Made by a program: the position numbers and the translations under genes. Shown here piece after piece: positions 42,885-52,457 of a stretch of DNA of 64,000 nucleotides. Every line of letters begins with the position of its first letter. The first letter of the stretch is position 1. Source of the stretch: Yinghuangia sp035454725 (GTDB lineage Bacteria > Actinomycetota > Actinomycetes > Streptomycetales > Streptomycetaceae); assembly GCF_051388935.1 (NCBI RefSeq), contig NZ_JBPKBI010000018.1, forward strand, positions 62,001-126,000, read 5' to 3'. The notes beneath the pieces are model-generated. The model was not told where the DNA came from. It saw only the letters and a program-made list of their open reading frames with translations, and searched no databases.

Positions 42885-43360
42885 GCCCGGTCCTCCCCGG
42901 TGTCGTCCGATTCCCGGCCCGCCGCGTCGGGGGTGACCGCGGCCGGGGCGGCGGCCTGGTCCGTTTCGGCAGGCTGCGACGGCGCCTTGGTGAGGGTGGG
43001 CCCGGGCTGCGGTACGGCCGCCGCGGGTCCGTTCGGCTGCGGCAGGTTCGCGGGCGCGGCGACGCCGGGTGGGAGGACGCCCGCGAGGCGGTACTCCAGG
43101 TCCATGATCCGCGCGTCGCGCGCGGACAACTCGGCGCTGAGTCGGTCGAGCATGTAGTCGACCTCGCTCATCCGGTAGCCGCGCAGCACGACCGGGAAGC
43201 GGACGCGGTCGATGTCCTCGACCGTCAGCGGCCGGTCGGGGGCCGGCGACAGGTCGGGGCGGTCCTGGTGCGCGTCCGGCAGGGATCCGCCGGCGCCGAG
43301 GACCACGGCGGCCACGACGAAGACCACGCCGGTCACGACGACAAGCTGGATCCAGAACAC
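42881..43360 (-). CDS. DivIVA-domain membrane protein
   Basis: 159 residues. An N-terminal helix (IQLVVVTGVVFVVAAVVLGA) is followed by a short DivIVA-like motif (LTVEDIDRVRFPVVLRGYRM, SEVDYMLDRLSAEL) that forms a coiled coil, and a Pro/Ala-rich tail. The GTG at 43360 follows GGGGAGAG. It is coupled to the glycosylase gene by a 4-nt overlap. A role in polar growth or cell shape is plausible but unproven. Confidence 0.85.
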   Translation of the reverse strand: MFWIQLVVVTGVVFVVAAVVLGAGGSLPDAHQDRPDLSPAPDRPLTVEDIDRVRFPVVLRGYRMSEVDYMLDRLSAELSARDARIMDLEYRLAGVLPPGVAAPANLPQPNGPAAAVPQPGPTLTKAPSQPAETDQAAAPAAVTPDAAGRESDDTGEDRA

Positions 43361-43569
43361 GGAAGCTCTCCCCAATGTCGGCGGTTGTCGACGCCGCGGG
43401 TGCGGCCCCTGTCGGCCGTGCCCGGGACGATCGTGCCACGATCTTAAGGAGGTGGCGTAAGCCCGTCGCCCCCCGAACGCGAAGCACCGGGCACGCGGGG
43501 GACCGTACGCGGATGCGGGCGGCCCGGAAACGGACATGCCCGGACACCGGGTACGGACTGGAGGCATCG

Positions 43570-44436
43570 GTGGCGACGCTGCGGCTGGGCGCGCGGGAGT
43601 TCGGCGACGACGAACACGTGATCATGGCGATCGTGAACCGCACTCCCGACTCGTTCTTCGACAAGGGCGCGACGTTCGACGACCGTCCGGCGCTGGAGGC
43701 GGTGGACCGCGCGGTCGCCGACGGGGCGGCGATCGTGGACATCGGCGGGGTCAAGGCAGGGCCCGGGGCGGAGGTCGACGCCGCGGAGGAGATGCGGCGT
43801 ACGGTCTCGTTCGTCGCCGAGGTCCGGCGGCGCCACCCGGACGTGGTGATCAGCGTGGACACGTGGCGCCACGAGGTCGGCGAGGCGGTCTGCGCGGTCG
43901 GTGCGGACCTCCTCAACGACGCGTGGGGCGGTGTGGACCCGAAGCTGGCCGAGGTCGCCGCGCGGCACGGCGCGGGCATCGTGTGCACGCACGCCGGCCG
44001 CGCGCGTCCGCGCACCCGCCCGCACCGGGCCGGGTACGACGACGTGATGGCCGACATCCTGGACGTCACGGTCGGCCTCGCCGAACGCGCCCTGTCGTTG
44101 GGGGTACGCCGCGACGCGATCCTCATCGACCCGGGCCACGACTTCGGCAAGAACACCCGCCACTCGCTGGAGGCCACCCGCAGGCTCGGCGAGATGGCGG
44201 AGACCGGGTGGCCGGTCCTGGTGTCGCTGTCGAACAAGGACTTCGTCGGCGAAACCCTCGACGCCCCGGTCGACGACCGGCTGCTGGGCACGCTTGCGAC
44301 CACCGCGGTCTCGGCTTGGCTGGGCGCGCGCGTGTACCGCGTGCACCAGGTGCGCGAGACGCGGCAGACCCTGGACATGGTCGCGACGATCCGGGGGCAG
44401 CGCGAACCGGCGGTCGCACGGCGGGCGTTGGCGTGA
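43570..44436 (+). CDS. Dihydropteroate synthase-like protein
   Basis: 288 residues. TIM-barrel motifs of FolP: IMAIVNRTPDSFFDKGATFD, VDIGGVKAGPGAEV, VVISVDTWRHEVGEAV, LLNDAWGG and LIDPGHDFGKN. In actinomycetes a second FolP paralogue with uncertain activity is common; VDIGGVKAGPG differs from the strict VDVGGESTRPG of catalytic FolP, so this is probably that paralogue (FolP2 type). The GTG at 43570 follows GGAGG. Confidence 0.88.
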   Translation: MATLRLGAREFGDDEHVIMAIVNRTPDSFFDKGATFDDRPALEAVDRAVADGAAIVDIGGVKAGPGAEVDAAEEMRRTVSFVAEVRRRHPDVVISVDTWRHEVGEAVCAVGADLLNDAWGGVDPKLAEVAARHGAGIVCTHAGRARPRTRPHRAGYDDVMADILDVTVGLAERALSLGVRRDAILIDPGHDFGKNTRHSLEATRRLGEMAETGWPVLVSLSNKDFVGETLDAPVDDRLLGTLATTAVSAWLGARVYRVHQVRETRQTLDMVATIRGQREPAVARRALA

Positions 44437-44555
44437 CGGGTCCGGCGCGGGCCGCGCGGATCGACAGGTTCGGCGCGCGGTTCGGGGGCGGCCCACCTGG
44501 GCGGTGACGCGGCCGCTGCCTGCCCTCGGCGCTGCCCGTCACGGCCCCGGAACGC

Positions 44556-44596
44556 CCGCGACCGCCCGGCCTCATCCGGAGGCCGGGCGGTCGCGG
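44556..44596. terminator. 17-bp perfect hairpin between convergent genes
   Basis: CCGCGACCGCCCGGCCT at 44556-44572 pairs completely with the complementary arm at 44580-44596 across a 7-nt loop. It serves the folP-like (+) and PhoX (-) genes. Confidence 0.85.
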
Positions 44597-44692
44597 TCAC
44601 GGGTCACGAAGGAGTGCGGGGCGCGTCCGTCACTCCTGTTCGCCCGCGGTTCGGCGGCACGCGCCAGGGCTCGCGTGCCGCGGCCGAGCAGA

Positions 44693-46105
44693 TCAGAGGT
44701 CGCGGTGCCGGCGCCACGGGCCGGTGATCGCGTACATGATGCCGGGGCTCTGGATGCTGGCGAACAGGATCTGCCCGTCGAGGGAGTAGGTCGGCCCGGC
44801 GAACTCGCTGTCGTTCAGGTCGTTGCGCGCGATCGGGTAGGAGCGGTTGTCGCTCGTCGCACCGACCAGATGCGACACGCCGTCGCCGTCCTCGGCGAGG
44901 ATGACGCCGCCGTGCGGCGACACGCTGATGTTGTCCGGGCCGTCGAAGGGGCCGTCGACGTCCGGCGTGGGGTTGACGCCGAAGCGCAGCTTGAGCGTGA
45001 TGCGGCTGCGGTTGGGGTCGTAGAACCACACCTGGCCGTCGTGCGGCGTGCCGGGGCTCTCGGCGCGCGCGAAGCTTGTGACGACGTACGCGCCGCCGTC
45101 GCCCCACCACATGCCCTCGATCTTGCGGCCGCGCGTGATGTCGCTGTTGGCGAACTGCTTGCGGGTCGACGTCGTGCGCGCGTCGCGGTCCGGGACCGGG
45201 ATCCACTTCACGTCGTACCGCGTGCCGATCTCGGTGGCGCGCGACAGGTCGTCGACGTGGTTGCCCGCCGCGTCGATGCACTTCATCGCCGCGAACACGC
45301 CGTCGGTGTCGCCCAGCCGCTGGAGCCGGCCGCGGCCGCCGCGGTAGCCGCGCGGAGGCTCCCAGCGGTAGAGGAGGCCGTTGGGGTTGGAGGCGTCCTC
45401 GGTGATGTAGATGTGGCCGCGCCACGGGTCGACCGCGGCGGCCTCCTTGGCCATGCGGCCGAGCGCCTTGATCGGCTTCGGGTCGCGGTTGGCGCGGCGG
45501 TCGTACGGGTCGACCTCGAACACGTAGCCGTGGTCCTTGGTCGCGACGCCCTGGCCGGCGAGGAGCTCGGTCTCCTCGCAGGTGAGCCAGGTGTCCCACG
45601 GCGTCTTGCCGCCCGCGCAGTTCACCGCGGTGCCCGCGACGCCGACGTACTCGCGGGTGCGGCGACCGTTGCGGTCGGTCTCGACGACGGTGCAGCCGCC
45701 GCCCATGGCCGGGTCGTAGGTGTACCCGGCGAGGGCCGGCACCGGCAACTGGCTGGAGGTGATGGCGCCGATTTCGTGGTTGTTGACCAGTACGGTCCCG
45801 CCGCCGCGCAGGTGGAAGGCGCCCGTGCCGTCGTGCTTGTCCGGCGTGAACTCGCCCGACTCCAGCTTGGTGACACCCGCCTGCGTGACAATCTGGTACG
45901 AGAAGCCTGCGGGCAGTGCCAGCTTGCCGGCGGGGTCGGCGACCACGGGTCCGTAGCCGAACTCCGGGCGATTCGGCCCCCCGCGCCCGTTGTCGGACGC
46001 GGCCGACGCACCCGGAGCGAGCAGCATCTCCGTGCTGCCGACGAATGCGATACCGGCTCCGGCGACAGCGGAGCGGCCCAGGAAGCCTCTACGGGACAGC
46101 GACAT
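44693..46105 (-). CDS. PhoX-family alkaline phosphatase-like protein (Tat-exported)
   Basis: 470 residues. The Tat signal SRRGFLGRSAVAGAGIAFVG ends around residue 36. The body is the DUF839/PhoX beta-propeller: HDGTGAFHLRGGGTVLVNNH, TWLTCEETE (Ca/Fe ligands), GYVFEVDP, ALGRMAKEAAAVDP, YITEDASNPNGLLYRWEP and DGPDNISVSPHGGVILAEDG. It should hydrolyse phosphate esters outside the cell using Ca and Fe. The ATG at 46105 has AGGAGA upstream. Expected to be phosphate-controlled, but no PHO box was recognised. Confidence 0.9.
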   Translation of the reverse strand: MSLSRRGFLGRSAVAGAGIAFVGSTEMLLAPGASAASDNGRGGPNRPEFGYGPVVADPAGKLALPAGFSYQIVTQAGVTKLESGEFTPDKHDGTGAFHLRGGGTVLVNNHEIGAITSSQLPVPALAGYTYDPAMGGGCTVVETDRNGRRTREYVGVAGTAVNCAGGKTPWDTWLTCEETELLAGQGVATKDHGYVFEVDPYDRRANRDPKPIKALGRMAKEAAAVDPWRGHIYITEDASNPNGLLYRWEPPRGYRGGRGRLQRLGDTDGVFAAMKCIDAAGNHVDDLSRATEIGTRYDVKWIPVPDRDARTTSTRKQFANSDITRGRKIEGMWWGDGGAYVVTSFARAESPGTPHDGQVWFYDPNRSRITLKLRFGVNPTPDVDGPFDGPDNISVSPHGGVILAEDGDGVSHLVGATSDNRSYPIARNDLNDSEFAGPTYSLDGQILFASIQSPGIMYAITGPWRRHRDL

Positions 46106-46318
46106 CGGTTCTCCTGCTCAGAGAGGACAGATGCGCGAGAAGACCAAGCGCATCTCCGGCACGGCATCGTCTGTGGCGCCGGCCGACTCACAGTCGCGCG
46201 CGGCGGTGTCGGCAGGGTGAACGCGACGGGGCAAAGGCATGCCGGTCAGACGACCGTTCGTCCGTCTCTGCCGGGCTTGTGACAGCCCGTGCAGGCCCGG
46301 GAACACGGGGGAACGGGA

Positions 46319-46349
46319 CGGAAACCCCGGGTGTCCCCGGGGTGTTCCG
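46319..46349. terminator. Hairpin after the LOG-family gene
   Basis: CGGAAACCCCGGG and CCCCGGGGTGTTCCG pair with one bulge around a short loop, 20 bp past the stop of the minus-strand LOG gene. Confidence 0.65.
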
Positions 46350-46368
46350 CGACTCGTGCGGCCTCTCG

Positions 46369-47139
46369 TCAGTGCCCTGCGCGCCGCTCGGCTTCTTCCT
46401 TCGCCTGGCGTACCGCGGCCTCGGTCTCGTCCAACACGGCTCCCGCGTCGACGATGATGCGGATCGCTTCCTCGACGTCGTCGGTCAGGTGGATCAGGTC
46501 GAGGTCCTTGGGCGACGCCTTCCCCTGCGCCACGACGCGATCGCGCAGCCAGTCGACCAGGCCCGACCAGTAGTCGCGGCCGATGAGGACAAGGGGAAAG
46601 TGCGTGACCTTGCGGGTCTGCACGAGTGTCAGCGCCTCGAAGAGCTCGTCGAGGGTGCCGATGCCGCCGGGCAGCACGACGAAGCCCTGCGAGTACTTGA
46701 CGAACATCGTCTTGCGCACGAAGAAGTACCGGAACACGAGCTCGATGTCGCAGTACGGGTTGAGCCCCTGCTCGAACGGCAGCTCGATGCCGAGCCCGAC
46801 GGACGTGCCGCCTGCCTGCTGCGCGCCTTTGTTGGCGGCCTCCATCGCACCGGGACCGCCGCCGGTGACCACGGCGTACCCGGCCTCGACGAGCGCCTTG
46901 CCGACCTGCTCGCCGATGGCGTACTCCGGCGAGGCCGGTGGCGTCCGTGCCGAGCCGAAGACCGCGACTGCCCTGTCGAGCTCGGCGAGGGCGTTGAAGC
47001 CGTCGACGAACTCCGACTGGATGCGCAGTACGCGCCACGCCTCGGCGCCGAGATGGCGCACCGCGAGGGGGTGTGCCGCGGCGACCTCCGCGGGCGTGGC
47101 GAACTCGGGGGGCTCTGCGGGCGTGTAGCGCGTGTCCAT
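46369..47139 (-). CDS. LOG-family (TIGR00730-type) Rossmann protein
   Basis: 256 residues. Signature motifs TGGGPGAMEAANKGA and VVLPGGIGTLDELFEAL identify the LOG/lysine-decarboxylase-like family, whose tested members hydrolyse cytokinin or purine nucleoside 5'-monophosphates at the N-glycosidic bond. The ATG at 47139 has CAGTGT 7 nt upstream, so it may be leaderless. Confidence 0.9.
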   Translation of the reverse strand: MDTRYTPAEPPEFATPAEVAAAHPLAVRHLGAEAWRVLRIQSEFVDGFNALAELDRAVAVFGSARTPPASPEYAIGEQVGKALVEAGYAVVTGGGPGAMEAANKGAQQAGGTSVGLGIELPFEQGLNPYCDIELVFRYFFVRKTMFVKYSQGFVVLPGGIGTLDELFEALTLVQTRKVTHFPLVLIGRDYWSGLVDWLRDRVVAQGKASPKDLDLIHLTDDVEEAIRIIVDAGAVLDETEAAVRQAKEEAERRAGH

Positions 47140-47448
47140 GCCGACCACACTGGCACGACAAATGATCAGCCGTGCGGAATTACCCAACCGTCGTGATCGC
47201 ATCATCCGATCGTGGCCGCGAGGTCGGACGGCTTTCATGTTTTCCGCACACGCCGCGCGGGTTCGACGCCGCCGGGTCGACGTGCGCGCGGGTGACGGCC
47301 GGCTGCGGGATGGTCGGGTCGTGCGGTGGGCGGGACGATCTGCCGGCTCTCGCCGCGCAGGGCCGTGACGGCCCACCGGCTGCGATCCGCAGGGTCCCGT
47401 CGTCCGGGTGCGGACCGGGGCGTGGCGAGCGTTCCGGTCAGGGCGCGG
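47140..47448. other. Intergenic region between LOG-family and dapE genes
   Basis: 309 bp, both neighbours on the minus strand. It contains the inverted repeat GATCG-N7-CGATC near 47195-47212. No gene is seen. Confidence 0.35.
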
Positions 47449-48528
47449 TCAGGGCGCGAGCCAGGAGAGAAGGCGTTCCTCGGCCTGTCCCACGGCGGCG
47501 ATCTCGACGTACTCGGTCCTGGTGTGGGCCTGTGCGGGGTCGCCGGGGCCGTAGTTGACCGCCGGGACGCCCAACTGCGAGAAACGGGCGACGTCCGTCC
47601 ACGCGACCTTGGCGCGCGGTGTGCCGCCCACGGCCGCGACGAACGCGGCGGCGGCGGGGCGGCCCAGGCCCGGCAGCGCACCCGGCGCGGAGTCGGTGAT
47701 CTCGATCGTGGCGCCGCGCTCCGCGGCGGGCGCGAACACCTCGCGCAGGTGCGCTTCCGCCTCGGCCTCCGAACGGTCGGGGGCGAAACGGAAGTTGACG
47801 GTGACCGAGCAGGCGTCGGGGATGACGTTGCCGGCCACGCCGCCCTGGATGGCGACGGCGTTCAGGCCCTCCCGGTATTCGAGGCCGTCGATCACCACGA
47901 CGCGCGGCTCGTACGCCTCCAACGCCGCGAGGATCGGCGCGGCCTTGTGCACGGCGTTGTCGCCGAGCCATGAACGCGCCGAGTGCGCGCGGAGCCCGGC
48001 CGTCGTCACGCGCACGCGCATCGTGCCCTGGCAGCCGCCCTCGACGACGCCGCCGGTCGGCTCCATGAGCACCGCGAAGTCCGCGGCCAGCCAGTCGGGG
48101 TGGTTGCGGGCGAGGCGGCCGAGGCCGTTGTGGACTGCTTCGACCTCCTCGTTGTCGTAGAAGACGTACGTGATGTCGCGGTTCGGCTCGGTGAGGTGGG
48201 CCGCGAGGCGCAACTGCACCGCGACGCCCGCCTTCATGTCCGAGGTGCCGCAGCCGAACAACAACCCGCCTTCGGCTCGCGAGGGAACGTTGTCGGCGAT
48301 CGGCACGGTGTCCAAGTGCCCGGCCAGCACGATGCGTTCGGCGCGGCCCAGGTTGGTGCGGGCCACCACGGCGTCTCCGTCGCGGTCCACGGACAGGTGC
48401 GGCAGGCCGCGGAGGGCCTGTTCGACCAGGTCCGCGAGGGCGCGCTCGGCGCCGCTGACGGAGGGGACGTCGACGAGTTGTGCGGTCACATCGGCGGCAT
48501 CGCGCGTCAAGTCCAGAGCAGCAGGCAT
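47449..48528 (-). CDS. dapE: Succinyl-diaminopimelate desuccinylase
   Basis: 359 residues, M20 metallopeptidase fold. Zinc ligand His in VLAGHLDTVP, catalytic Glu pair in VFYDNEEVEAVHNG, lid domain with RVRVTTAGLRAHSARSWLGD, C-terminal zinc His in GPGDPAQAHTRTEYV. It makes LL-diaminopimelate for lysine and peptidoglycan. The ATG at 48528 is chosen because TATGGT lies exactly 7 nt upstream (leaderless); an ATG at 48540 is possible. The dapC gene is 2.2 kb away. Confidence 0.93.
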   Translation of the reverse strand: MPAALDLTRDAADVTAQLVDVPSVSGAERALADLVEQALRGLPHLSVDRDGDAVVARTNLGRAERIVLAGHLDTVPIADNVPSRAEGGLLFGCGTSDMKAGVAVQLRLAAHLTEPNRDITYVFYDNEEVEAVHNGLGRLARNHPDWLAADFAVLMEPTGGVVEGGCQGTMRVRVTTAGLRAHSARSWLGDNAVHKAAPILAALEAYEPRVVVIDGLEYREGLNAVAIQGGVAGNVIPDACSVTVNFRFAPDRSEAEAEAHLREVFAPAAERGATIEITDSAPGALPGLGRPAAAAFVAAVGGTPRAKVAWTDVARFSQLGVPAVNYGPGDPAQAHTRTEYVEIAAVGQAEERLLSWLAP

Positions 48529-48535
48529 ACCGGTC

Positions 48536-48545
48536 ACCATAGTCT
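48536..48545. promoter_or_regulatory. Overlapping divergent -10 boxes of dapE and its neighbour
   Basis: Minus strand TATGGT (48541-48536) is 7 nt from the dapE ATG. Plus strand TAGTCT (48540-48545) is 7 nt from the GTG of the next gene. The boxes share two base pairs, so RNA polymerase can occupy only one at a time. Confidence 0.6.
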
Positions 48546-48552
48546 TCGGGGT

Positions 48553-49470
48553 GTGGGTCAAAGAAAACGCAGTTCGGAGCAGACGGAGCGGTCCGGAATA
48601 CTCGGTTGGGCGGTCGCCCTGCTGATCGTCCTCGGATTGTTCGCGGGGGTCGGCGTGGCCGTGGTCAGGATGTGGCCCGACGGTGCCCCGGGCAGCGACG
48701 AGTGCACGGTCGAAACAGCGGACGGCGACGTCGAGTTCGACCCCGGCCAGGCGGCGAACGCCGCGACGATGGCGGCGGTCGCGCAAGCTCGCGGACTGCC
48801 GGAGCGGGCGGTCACGATCGCCATCGCGACGTCCATGCAGGAGTCGAAGCTCTACAACATCACGTACGGCGACCGGGATTCGGTCGGGCTGTTCCAGCAG
48901 CGGCCGTCGCAGGGCTGGGGCACGGTGGAGCAGATCCAGGACCCGGTGTACGCCGTGGGCAAGTTCTACGACGGCCTTGTGAAGGTGGAGGGCTACCTCG
49001 ACCTGCCGCTGACCGTCGCGGCGCAGAAGGTGCAGCGCAGCGCGTACCCCGACGCGTACGCCCAGCACGAACCCGAGGCGCAGGCGCTCGCCGACGCCCT
49101 GACCGGGCGCGTGCCGGCGTCGCTGGCCTGCCGTCTGAAGGGCGACCCAGCGGTGGTCGCCGCCGAGCCGCTGCGGGCCGCGCTGACGACGGAGTACGCG
49201 CCGGTGCTCAACGGCGGCTCGATCACCGAGGCCACGCCGGGCACGCTGACGGTACGACCGGGCTCCGGCGAAGGCCGCGGCTGGTCGATCGCGGCCTGGG
49301 CCGTCGCGCAGGCCGCCGAACTCGGCATCCGCGAGGTGGCGTTCGACGGCAAGGTGTGGACCCGCAACAAGGGCGGCAAGGGCTGGCGCGTCGGCGAGGC
49401 GACGGGTGCGCAGGGCGCGGAGGCACCGCCGGCGGACCCGTCCGTGGTGAGGATCCGCTTCGCGGACTGA
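48553..49470 (+). CDS. Membrane-anchored lytic-transglycosylase-like protein
   Basis: 305 residues. One N-terminal helix (LGWAVALLIVLGLFAGVGVA), then a lysozyme-like region (about 65-180): AIATSMQESKLYNITYGDRD with the candidate catalytic Glu, SVGLFQQRPSQGWGTVEQ, and DPVYAVGKFYDGL. A C-terminal region (LTVRPGSGEGRGWSIAAWAV, KVWTRNKGGKGWRV) resembles modules found on actinomycete cell-wall hydrolases. GTG start, leaderless by position. A peptidoglycan-cutting role is inferred. Confidence 0.75.
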   Translation: MGQRKRSSEQTERSGILGWAVALLIVLGLFAGVGVAVVRMWPDGAPGSDECTVETADGDVEFDPGQAANAATMAAVAQARGLPERAVTIAIATSMQESKLYNITYGDRDSVGLFQQRPSQGWGTVEQIQDPVYAVGKFYDGLVKVEGYLDLPLTVAAQKVQRSAYPDAYAQHEPEAQALADALTGRVPASLACRLKGDPAVVAAEPLRAALTTEYAPVLNGGSITEATPGTLTVRPGSGEGRGWSIAAWAVAQAAELGIREVAFDGKVWTRNKGGKGWRVGEATGAQGAEAPPADPSVVRIRFAD

Positions 49471-49512
49471 CGGAACACCCGAGGGACGACACGGCCCGAC
49501 GGGCGACACGGG

Positions 49513-49629
49513 CTGACGGGCTGACGGGCTGACGGGCTGACGGGCGACTGTCGCAAGCCCGTCGGGTCCAAGCCCGTCGGGTCCAAGCCCGTCGGGTCCA
49601 AGCCCGTCGGGCCTGAGCCCGTCCGGCCT
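49513..49629. repeat. Two facing tandem-repeat arrays
   Basis: Four copies of the 8-bp unit CTGACGGG (49513-49544) are followed by five copies, three perfect, of the 15-bp unit AAGCCCGTCGGGTCC (49555-49629). GACGGGCT in the first array is the exact reverse complement of AGCCCGTC in the second, so the arrays can pair. They lie in the 353-bp gap after the transglycosylase-like gene. Confidence 0.85.
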
Positions 49630-49823
49630 GAGATGCCCGACCGTTTGCCGGCGAACCTCGGCGCATACCCCGATCGAGCGCTCCACACCTGTTCCGCGCC
49701 GAGAATTCAACCACTCGGACGGGCTACAACCCGGAACCTTCGCGTGCTCGCGCCGATATACCCGGTGTCCGGTTCGTCCGAGCCGGGCACCGCAACCTCG
49801 CCTGCCGAAAATTGAGGAGCGCG

Positions 49824-50552
49824 ATGTCGAGCACTCTCCCGCGCCGTGTGGTCCAGGCCGCGCTGCTGGTCGCCGCGGGTGCCGCGCCTGTGGTGGGCGC
49901 GGCGTCCGCGCACGCCGCCGCCCTGCCGTTGGGGAATCACCCCCTCGACCTTCCCGGGGTCTCGCAGACCAACATGAGCGGCGTGCCGTTCACCGTGGAC
50001 GGTGTCACCGACGCCGTGCAGCCCGCCGTCGGCGTGCCGCTGGCCGGGGCCGTGGACAAGGTCACCGAGCCCGGCGCGGTCCCGCGGGCCCTGAACACGG
50101 TCACCGAAGCCGCCGATGTCGCCGAAACCGGCGCCGTACCGCTGCTCGACCGGGTCAGCCCGCAGGTGCCGGACCTCCGGGAGGCCCCGGTGGTCAAGGC
50201 GGTCGGCAAGGTGCAGCATCTCGCCGCGCAGCCCGGCGTGACGAAGCTCGTGCAGCCGCTCGTCGGCCAGGTCGCGCACCCCGAGGCGGGCCTGCCGTCG
50301 GTCGACGGCGTGACCGCGGGCAGCGACGCGGTCGCGCGCCGTCTCCAGGCGTCGGTGCTTCGGCCGGCGGGAATGGGTCTCGGTCCGGCGCTGCCGATCA
50401 CCGGCTACGCGACGGACAAGTCGGTCAACGCGGCCATGCCCACGATGGACACCGAACTGGCGCGCGGCACGCACGGCCACATCGTGACGGACGCCGCGAC
50501 GACCGTCGAGGGCCTCAGCACGCCGCTGCGCGAGATGCCGCGCCTCATCTGA
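49824..50552 (+). CDS. Secreted protein of unknown function
   Basis: 242 residues. Signal peptide 1-32 (VVQAALLVAAGAAPVVGAAS). The mature part is Val/Pro/Ala-rich with repeated short motifs (VTDAVQPAVGVPLAGAVDKV, VTEPGAVPRALNTVTEAADV), looks helical or extended and has no Cys. The ATG at 49824 follows GAGGAGC. It resembles uncharacterised Streptomyces exported proteins. No function. Confidence 0.75.
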   Translation: MSSTLPRRVVQAALLVAAGAAPVVGAASAHAAALPLGNHPLDLPGVSQTNMSGVPFTVDGVTDAVQPAVGVPLAGAVDKVTEPGAVPRALNTVTEAADVAETGAVPLLDRVSPQVPDLREAPVVKAVGKVQHLAAQPGVTKLVQPLVGQVAHPEAGLPSVDGVTAGSDAVARRLQASVLRPAGMGLGPALPITGYATDKSVNAAMPTMDTELARGTHGHIVTDAATTVEGLSTPLREMPRLI

Positions 50553-50631
50553 CGCTCGCGTCTCCGGCCCCGCCCGTGCCGCAGGGCGAGGCCGCGGAGA
50601 AGTTCGCGGGCTCGGGGTGCCGGCAGGCCGA

Positions 50632-50669
50632 GGTGGCGCCCACCCGGCGTTTATCGGGTGGGCGCCACC
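50632..50669. terminator. 15-bp perfect hairpin between convergent genes
   Basis: GGTGGCGCCCACCCG pairs with CGGGTGGGCGCCACC across GCGTTTAT. It lies between the secreted-protein gene (+) and dapC (-). Confidence 0.88.
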
Positions 50670-50687
50670 TGGAGGCCACCGAGCAGG

Positions 50688-51899
<1,212 letters not shown>

Positions 51900-51941
51900 C
51901 GCCGCGCCGCCCACCCCCGGTCGGGAGTGGGCGGCGCGGCG
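51900..51941. terminator. 15-bp perfect hairpin after fdxA
   Basis: CGCCGCGCCGCCCAC (51900-51914) pairs with GTGGGCGGCGCGGCG (51927-51941). It lies between the fdxA stop and dapC, both on the minus strand. Confidence 0.8.
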
Positions 51942-51966
51942 CCGCCGTGCGTTGCGTTCACGCCGG

Positions 51967-52287
51967 TCATTCGCCCTGCGGGGGCAGGGCGGCGATCAAC
52001 GCGTGGTCCTTCTCGATCAGGCCGAGCTTGGAGGCACCACCGGGAGAGCCGAGGTCGTCGAAGAACTCGACGTTCGCCTTGTAGTAGTCCTTCCACTGCT
52101 CGGGCACGTCGTCCTCGTAGAAGATCGCCTCAACGGGGCACACAGGCTCACACGCGCCGCAGTCCACACACTCGTCGGGGTGGATGTACAGCGCACGCTC
52201 GCCCTCGTAGATGCAGTCGACGGGGCACTCCTCGATGCAAGCCTTGTCCTTCACGTCGACGCAGGGCTGCGCGATGACGTACGTCAC
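51967..52287 (-). CDS. fdxA: Seven-iron ferredoxin
   Basis: 106 residues. Cys pattern: C9, C17, C21, C25 (PCVDVKDKACIEECPVDC), then C40, C43, C46, C50 (ECVDCGACEPVCP), fitting one 3Fe-4S and one 4Fe-4S cluster. A C-terminal extension of about 50 residues is normal for actinomycete FdxA. The GTG at 52287 has AGGAGGAA upstream. It is a small electron carrier, partners unknown. Confidence 0.95.
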   Translation of the reverse strand: MTYVIAQPCVDVKDKACIEECPVDCIYEGERALYIHPDECVDCGACEPVCPVEAIFYEDDVPEQWKDYYKANVEFFDDLGSPGGASKLGLIEKDHALIAALPPQGE

Positions 52288-52457
52288 GTGGGATTCCTCC
52301 TCATGGCGGGATCCGCCTTTGGTCGTTACGGGTGCGCGGGAGCGCGGCAACGTCGATGCCCGTCACTAGTATCGCGGTGGTCCGGGGCTAACTCCTAGCG
52401 GCCCCATATCAGCAGAGACCAAGGTCTCTTTTCAGCAGCGATCAGGGAGCACACCAG

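Noticed and set aside
49490..49630. CRISPR array
   Set aside because: Repeats are 8 and 15 bp with no spacers; simple tandem arrays, and no cas genes are present.
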